A DNA stretch of 64,000 nucleotides from Notospermus geniculatus (lineage: Eukaryota > Nemertea > Pilidiophora > Heteronemertea > Lineidae): positions 1 through 64,000 of the forward strand of contig NMRB01003172.1 in NCBI GenBank assembly GCA_002633025.1. Direction: 5' to 3'. This document shows, one piece after another, positions 58,386-64,000 of this stretch; the first letter of the stretch is position 1; each line of letters opens with the position of its first letter. A program made the translations under genes and the position numbers. The notes under the pieces were generated by a model, which searched no databases, was not told the DNA's origin, and was given only the letters and a program-made list of their open reading frames with translations.

Positions 58386-58741
58386 TATTAGCCGATTACG
58401 GACTTTTCATTTCGTCGAAGTTTTTTTTCAGGTTTTTTGCCCATGGCACATATCTGACGAAATACGAAGTACGAAATTGGACTTCACATCCATGGCGTAA
58501 TGTAATTCAGGAGAGGGTTGGAACCGCCTGCTGAAAGAGCGTCCTTTAGGGTAAGTCGTTTGACCGATAGAGTTACGGTGTAGTTAAACTTTGAAATTGA
58601 TCTTTCGACTCCACTTCGTATATACGAAGTTTTAAAAATTCAAGATGCACCATAACTCTCTCGATCTTACATGATATGCTAAACTAGAGGCACTGGCAGC
58701 AGGGACATTTGTGGTGCAAACCATCTCCAGAAATACATTAA
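58386..58741. other. Unassigned sequence
   Basis: 58386-58480 carries more gacgaaatacgaagtacg words like those in the preceding element. No gene. Confidence 0.35.
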
Positions 58742-60416
58742 AGGAAAGGTAAACCCTGGCCAAAACCTTCGTTCTGTAGGTTCTCTGTATATAGATAAAC
58801 GTTTATGCCCTGAAAAAATTACTGATAATACGCTGTGTAAGAATAAATTGAGCAATTTTGATGTTTTTAGCCAATTCATGAAGCGCGCCATTCATGTCTA
58901 ATTACCGCCGTCTCTCGCGAGGACTAGCGCGATTATGACGTTTTGCCCACCCATACAATACGATCATGGCGGCTTTGTTGCATTGTTTGCATGCCGCGGA
59001 TGGGGATCAAATTGATCAGTGACTGCGATATTCCATTTCGCAGATTTAATCGCGGCCATGTGACAGAAAACGAAAACTCGCACCATGCACAATCAAGCTG
59101 TTCAGCGAAGTGCATCATGTGCGTATGTAGGCCTGTGTGTATTAGTCAGGTCAAAATAAGGTTTGACCCCCAAAAAATTTACACAAAAGCTTTTTTTGTT
59201 TTAGACACCTAATTGGGTTGTGTTTGACCCCAGAAAAAAAGTTTACCAAAATCTGCCCCCGGGAAGGTGGCTAATTTGCATTATTAAAAAATGGCGACCC
59301 CCTAAATTTCAATGTACAGCGAACTTTTTTCTGCTTCAATTTAGACCCCATAAATGTATTACCGACAGATAGAAACATGATATTGATCTACCAAATAAAC
59401 ATATTTAAATCTTTATGCGACGTCATTATGACGTCATAATTGGTATTTATTTGAGATCCTACATTGACTCCAATTGCAATGTATATGGACTTCTATTACA
59501 AATTCAAGAGTGCATGTACTGCTAACTTTTTTATCGTCCGTTTTAGACCCTATAAATGTATTAGCAATAGATAGAAATATGGCACCTCTGAGTCAGATAG
59601 GCATGATTTGAACATCATGTTGTTGCTGTGTTGTAGAAATGACACATTAGGCTACGTCATATTTTGCCTAAAATCAACGAATTTGCCATTTTTACAACAA
59701 ATACGAGTTTAATGATGTTCTAATCATGATTATCTGACTAAGAGGTGCCATATTTCTATCTATTGGTAATACATTTATATGGTCTAAAACGGACGAGGAA
59801 AAAGTTAGCAGTACATGCACACTTGAATTTGTAGTAGAAGTCCATATAATAGGAGTTAATGTAGGATCTCAAATAAATACCAATTATGACGTCATAATGA
59901 CGTGGCATAAGGATTTAAATATGTTTATTTGGTGGATTAGTATCATGTTTCTATCTGTTGGTAATACATTTATGGGGTCTAAATTGAAGCAGTAAAAAGT
60001 TTCTTGTACATTGAAATTTAGGGGGGGGTCGCCATTTTTAATTATGCAAATTAGCCACCTTCCCGGGGTCAGATTTTGGTAAACTTTTTTTCTGGGGTCA
60101 AGCACAACCCAAATAGGTATATAAAACAAAAAAAGCTTTTGTGTAAATTTTTTGGGGGTTCACCCCTAATTTTTCATATATTGACCTGACTATATGTACA
60201 TGATGTATGTGTGTGTATAGGCCTGCTATTGTTTGGGTGGCGCACTCGTCACTTCCGGTTGAGAGAAAACGCGAACCCAGCGAAACGGGCTGCCGATTTT
60301 TTTATCACTAAAAAACTATATGTAGGTTCAGTGTACATGGCTGATAACTTGCATAGTTTCCTTTTTATACTTAATGGTTCTATACATACTCTAAAATCCC
60401 AGGGTTTACCTTTCCT
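58742..60416. mobile_element. TTAA-flanked foldback element (1675 bp)
   Basis: Terminal aggaaaggtaaaccctgg and its complement are bordered by TTAA (58738-58741, 60417-60420). Inside, 59146-59600 and 59720-60190 are long inverted arms (~450 bp). Shared words are gtcaggtcaa, ggtggctaatttgcat, gaaacatgatattgatc-like, tgacgtcata and gtgcatgtactgctaac. The centre is near 59650. No coding capacity. Confidence 0.75.
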
Positions 60417-60455
60417 TTAAGTCCTTGAAATGAAGTTGAATTTCGTATTTCTTAA

Positions 60456-60676
60456 GCCTAGGTCACAAATCCACCGGGCCGCGTACGATTTTCCCCACCC
60501 AGCGGCTTGCAGTGGATTTTAGAGACTGAAACACGGATCTAAGATGAATTATGCCGAAATCGCCTCGATGGATAAGTGGAAATTAGACTGGATCAAACTG
60601 GGCACCGTACATATAGGCCAAAATGTCTGTTTTTACTCGCCGTACGGGCCCCGGAGTGGGTATGTGACTGGGGCTT
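60456..60676. mobile_element. MITE-like repeat, family J copy 2 (inverted)
   Basis: Reverse-complement match to 14060-14281. TTAA precedes it (60452-60455). Both window copies lie 3' of a member of the unknown gene family, possibly by chance. Confidence 0.65.
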
Positions 60677-60836
60677 TACTCCGTGTTTCGTCACTAAATC
60701 ACTAATCATCAGCAGGCAGATGGCAAACGACCTTTGGCTGTAAAATGGCAAGCACTGTTTTCTACTATCATAGTGGGTCTATGCACTAATCCACGACAAA
60801 ATCGACTGATCCCTCAGATAGTTGTGATTCCGTTAA

Positions 60837-61467
60837 AGCTGAACTGCATGAACAAAAAGCCCCCATGCGACGAGCAAGAGAACTGCAAACACCTTAAACG
60901 AACGCTCAGAACATGATAGACCCAACGAGGCCAGGAGGGCGCCACCTTATTTGTCTTCGGGCAACAGAGCTGTCAACATCTCCGGATACCTCGTACACTA
61001 CTCAAAGAAAAAAAATTATAGTCATTTAGACGGGATGCGAACCGTCGACCTTCTGATTTATAATCCACCACTCTATCCACTCGGCCAACGAGCCAGCTGA
61101 CCAGGACATGATTTGTGTTTGTTACAGAGGTAGGCATTCGACTTACATTATAATACTGTACTACGAATAAAAGAAAACATGGGGAACCTACCAACAAGTT
61201 CGGTGGCCGAATGGGGAAGACGGTGGAACAAAGATAACAGGGCGCGGGTTCGATTCTCAGCTTGGTCAAAAAAAATTCTTTCAAAAAACGTGTTCAGCAG
61301 GAGTCACCATTGGATGTTGACACCTTGACAGCATGAAGACAAATAAGGTGGTGCCCTCCTGGCGTCGTGGGGTCTGTCATGCTCTGAGCCTTCGTTTGAG
61401 GTGTTTGCAGGGCGTTAGCATTTCTGTTGCTCGTCGCATGGGGGTTTTTTGTTCATGCAGTTCAGCT
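60837..61467. mobile_element. TTAA-flanked element with two divergent tRNA-like units, copy 1
   Basis: Ends agctgaactgcatgaaca and the inverse are flanked by TTAA (60833-60836, 61468-61471); inverted arms are ~170 bp. Between the arms lie two outward-facing tRNA-like units. On the minus strand (61100-61026) the A box is tggccgagtgg and the B box ggttcgcatcc. On the plus strand (61199-61265) the A box is tggccgaatgg and the B box ggttcgattct. The acceptor ends do not pair, so functional tRNAs are unlikely. This combines SINE-like Pol III heads with DNA-transposon ends. Confidence 0.7.
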
Positions 61468-61748
61468 TTAATCATCGTTAGCATCTTCCTCCTTGTAAAT
61501 ATTGACCGACGTGAAATGTCCTTTTATGCCAATCATTTTTTTCTTAGAATCAATGAGATGTTGAAGGGAGCCATCGAAAGGGTAAAAAAAGAAATGTGTC
61601 CCGTCTAAATCTCTAATTGATGGGTTAACAAAAGAACGTATTTCTTTCAGCGATTCCTTGCCAGACCCTTCCTTGACCAGGCCATGTTTCGGCTCGTACA
61701 CCCGCCTGAAGCCAAGTCCACGTGGTCCTGGCACACAGTAGACGAATA
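61468..61748 (-). pseudogene. Unknown-family protein, C-terminal fragment
   Basis: Duplicate of the last 94 codons of 62279-63283 (V to E in IYK(V/E)EDANDD). Upstream it is cut at the N and runs into transposon sequence. Part of the 811-bp duplication, possibly an assembly artefact. Confidence 0.85.
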
Positions 61749-61749
61749 N

Positions 61750-62278
61750 GCGCCACCTTATTTGTCTTCGAGCAACAGAGCTGTCAACATCTCCGGATAC
61801 GTCGTACACTACTCAAAGAAAACAATTATAGTCATTTAGACAGGATTCGAACCGTCGACCTTCTGATTTATAATCCACCACTCTATCCACTCGGCCAACG
61901 AGCCAGCTGACCAGGACATGATTTGTGTTTGTTACAGAGGCAGGCCTTCGACTTACATTATAATACTGTACTACGAATAAAAGAAAACATGGGGAACCTT
62001 CCAAAAAGTTCGGTGGCCGAATGGGGAAGACGGTGGAACAAAGATAACAAGGCGCGGGTTCGATTCTCAGCCTGGTCAAAAATTTTTCGTTCCAAAAAAG
62101 TGTTCAGCAGGAGTCTCCATTGGATGTTGACACCACTTTACAGCTTGAAGACAAATAAGGTGGTGCCCTCCTGGCATCGTGGGTTCTATCATGTTCTGAG
62201 CCTTTGTTTGATGGCGTTTGCAGGGCGTTAGCATTTCTCGCTCGTCGCATGGGGGCTTTTTGTTCATGCAGTTCAGCT
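61750..62278. mobile_element. Divergent tRNA-like element, copy 2 (left end missing)
   Basis: Same as 60837-61467 from equivalent position 60939 onward. The right TTAA is at 62279-62282. Here the minus-strand B box reads ggttcgaatcc, closer to consensus. Confidence 0.75.
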
Positions 62279-63283
62279 TTAATCATCGTTAGCATCTTCC
62301 ACCTTGTAAATATTGACCGACGTGAAATGTCCTTTTATGCCAATCATTTTTTTCTTAGAATCAATGAGATGTTGAAGGGAGCCATCGAAAGGGTAAAAAA
62401 AGAAATGTGTCCCGTCTAAATCTCTAATTGATGGGTTAACAAAAGAACGTATTTCTTTCAGCGATTCCTTGCCAGACCCTTCCTTGACCAGGCCATGTTT
62501 CGGCTCGTACACCCGCCTGAAGCCAAGTCCACGTGGTCCTGGCACACAGTAGACGAATATTAGTTGCGACCATGGGTTGAAAAGGAATGTCAGTCCTCGA
62601 TTGTAACGAAATATTGCCAGGTCCATTATCTTCTGTATCAGTGTTTTTTTGTAATTATTGGACTCCAAGTAAATTACGTTATAGAGATTTCTGGAATAGA
62701 ATAGCAGAGTGTGCAAATCACGGTTCAACAGGAAGTTGAAGCTTGATGATCCCAGTAATATAACCTTAATACCATTCACTAGCCACAGGTTAAAGGAGTT
62801 ATTTTCATGCATTTCGGATACGTTGTAAAAAGTCCCTGTTCCATAGTAGTCTTCATTGTGCTTACAAAATACTAGCATCTTTTCTCGAAATCCAAGTTCT
62901 ACTTTGTTTTCTTTGTCCGTAAAGCAAATATCAGTCTTTGGAATGACAAGTTTTCCGGGGAATGTTCCTGTTGTGGTGTCATAAAGTGGGTAATCTCTAA
63001 CACCATAAGCCTTATTTGTAAAACATATCATAAAATGCCGGTAATTCATGCTGGGTATGAAGTCGAATTTATCAGTTGACAGAACACGTGTCGTGTACAA
63101 AACGCAATATCGGTCTCTTGTAAAGTGGTATACCAGTAATGTACTATAAGGGGTCGTGCTTGGAAACACAAGCCACACCAGTCTGCCATTAACCATGTCA
63201 TATCCCCACTGACCGGTTAACCTAATCGTTATTGGTGGCAAAATCCGAACCTTCTTACGATATCTGTATATGATCATTTTGTC
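62279..63283 (-). CDS. Unknown-family protein, terminal exon (member 3)
   Basis: 335 codons including the stop (334 aa), starting after an acceptor-like tattcttcacaatcacag (AG at 63284-63285) in phase 0. The open frame continues some 10 codons upstream but starts with TTG, not ATG; M3 (atgatcatatac) is a possible internal start. Blocks: YRYRKKVRILPPIT (residues 6-19), TPYSTLLVYHF, MNYRHFMICFTN, DTTTGTFPGKLVIPKTDICF, then a unique middle, and VPGPRGLGFRRVYEPKHG near the end. Basic and aromatic, no membrane span, pattern of short strands. Function unknown. Its TAA stop lies in the TTAA target duplication of the tRNA-bearing element, so the gene and the transposon abut without a gap. Confidence 0.72.
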   Translation of the reverse strand, partial: DKMIIYRYRKKVRILPPITIRLTGQWGYDMVNGRLVWLVFPSTTPYSTLLVYHFTRDRYCVLYTTRVLSTDKFDFIPSMNYRHFMICFTNKAYGVRDYPLYDTTTGTFPGKLVIPKTDICFTDKENKVELGFREKMLVFCKHNEDYYGTGTFYNVSEMHENNSFNLWLVNGIKVILLGSSSFNFLLNRDLHTLLFYSRNLYNVIYLESNNYKKTLIQKIMDLAIFRYNRGLTFLFNPWSQLIFVYCVPGPRGLGFRRVYEPKHGLVKEGSGKESLKEIRSFVNPSIRDLDGTHFFFYPFDGSLQHLIDSKKKMIGIKGHFTSVNIYKVEDANDD

Positions 63284-64000
63284 CTGTGATTGTGAAGAAT
63301 ATTGAATAACCAATTACAGGTAGTCCTCGCCGCTACCTCTTCCCCTCCCATGGCTGTACAATCGGACGAGCCTCTTACATTTCCTGGGTCCGCAATAGCC
63401 AAATCTGAAGCAAGGTTCATTGGCGCACGGATCCGGTCCGTTTTTAGTCCGTTTGCCCCTAGTCTTCTGGATACGACAACGCAAAAGTCCATTTGATCGA
63501 TTTTTTGCGAACCTCAATCGGACGAAATCCGTGTGCCAATGAACCTTGCTTTATTCAAATATGCCATATACCGGAAACTTACCTCGACGCGAGTCCATGC
63601 CATAAAAATTTTCTAATTTCTAATAATACCGTAATAGTAGGGGTAGCATAATGGTAAATGGAACAGGTTGTATTTTACGTAAGCTGTTCCATCTACCATT
63701 ATGCTACTCCTACTATATTACAATATTATTTGAACTTACAAAATGTTTATGACCTGGACTCGCGTCGAGGTAAGTTGGATTCTCCCGTATTTGATTCAAA
63801 TATGACCATGTCACGCCAGTTAACAAAAAGTGTGTCTCAAATCTCACGATTATCCAAAATCCACCGCCATCTTAATGACACCACATGTGCAAGGGTCATA
63901 AATGCACTTGGGACCTCCAGACTGGATGCGCATAACATTCTTTTACTAGGCCGTCCAGACTGTGAGGTCTCAAAAGTACAAGGGGCAAAAAATAGTGCGG
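63284..64000. other. Presumed intron/upstream region with two hairpin MITEs
   Basis: 63410-63549 is a palindrome with ends gcaaggttcattgg / ccaatgaaccttgc. 63551-63806 is a nested palindrome: outer cttacctcgacgcgagtcca with its inverse, inner gtagcataatggta with its inverse around 63680. No upstream exon for the family gene can be identified before the window ends. Confidence 0.55.

Larger units (their letters stand above)
60939..62559. repeat. 811-bp tandem duplication with N at the junction
   Basis: 60939-61748 and 61750-62559 are direct copies at an offset of exactly 811 bp, separated by an ambiguous base at 61749. Scattered substitutions and small indels distinguish them. The unit covers most of the tRNA-bearing element and the last 94 codons of the unknown-family gene. 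Confidence 0.9.

Noticed and set aside
61020-61270. Functional tRNA genes
   Set aside because: A and B boxes are present, but the acceptor stems do not pair and the anticodon arms are irregular; treated as tRNA-like units.

Overview
The window is a repeat-rich animal nuclear sequence, most likely from a marine invertebrate. Frequent tacatgta and taggcct words, tRNA-derived SINEs, BEL/Pao, CR1 and L2 retroelements and dozens of short palindromic DNA elements suggest an echinoderm, hemichordate or amphioxus type of genome, but a lophotrochozoan cannot be excluded. This is inference from sequence style; no species-diagnostic gene is present. Ambiguous bases at 7226, 22825-22869, 41831 and 61749 show that this is a draft assembly.

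Host genes are sparse. A single-exon class A (rhodopsin-like, FMRFamide-receptor-like) GPCR lies at 43496-44575, and a 3' fragment of it is duplicated about 2 kb downstream. Three large minus-strand coding exons, at 14302-15312, 19251-20312 and 62279-63283, belong to one divergent protein family that I do not recognise. All three share a PPIT block about 16 residues into the exon, aligned blocks downstream, lengths of 334-353 residues, and a putative splice acceptor in the same phase at the same place. A broken fourth copy sits at 61468-61748. This family is the best candidate for something undescribed.

Layout: 1-14 kb holds nested palindromic MITE-like elements, a minisatellite and a tRNA-derived SINE. 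14-21.5 kb holds two family genes, a MULE-like element between them, an L2 fragment and a Tc1-like element. 21.5-33 kb is mostly short TIR elements (TTAA-, TTA- and 5-bp-TSD types) and unassigned sequence. 33-41.2 kb is a ~147-bp satellite split by a 4.8-kb CR1-like non-LTR element with a clear 7-bp target duplication. 41.3-49 kb holds the GPCR and its partial duplication. 49.4-56 kb is a BEL/Pao LTR retrotransposon with a truncated 5' LTR and a frameshifted gag. 56-64 kb has large inverted-repeat elements, one carrying two divergent tRNA-like Pol III units, then the third family gene.

No operon-like logic links the genes. The common theme is mobile DNA: transposons flank or abut every family member, and one inserted exactly at the stop codon of the third gene.
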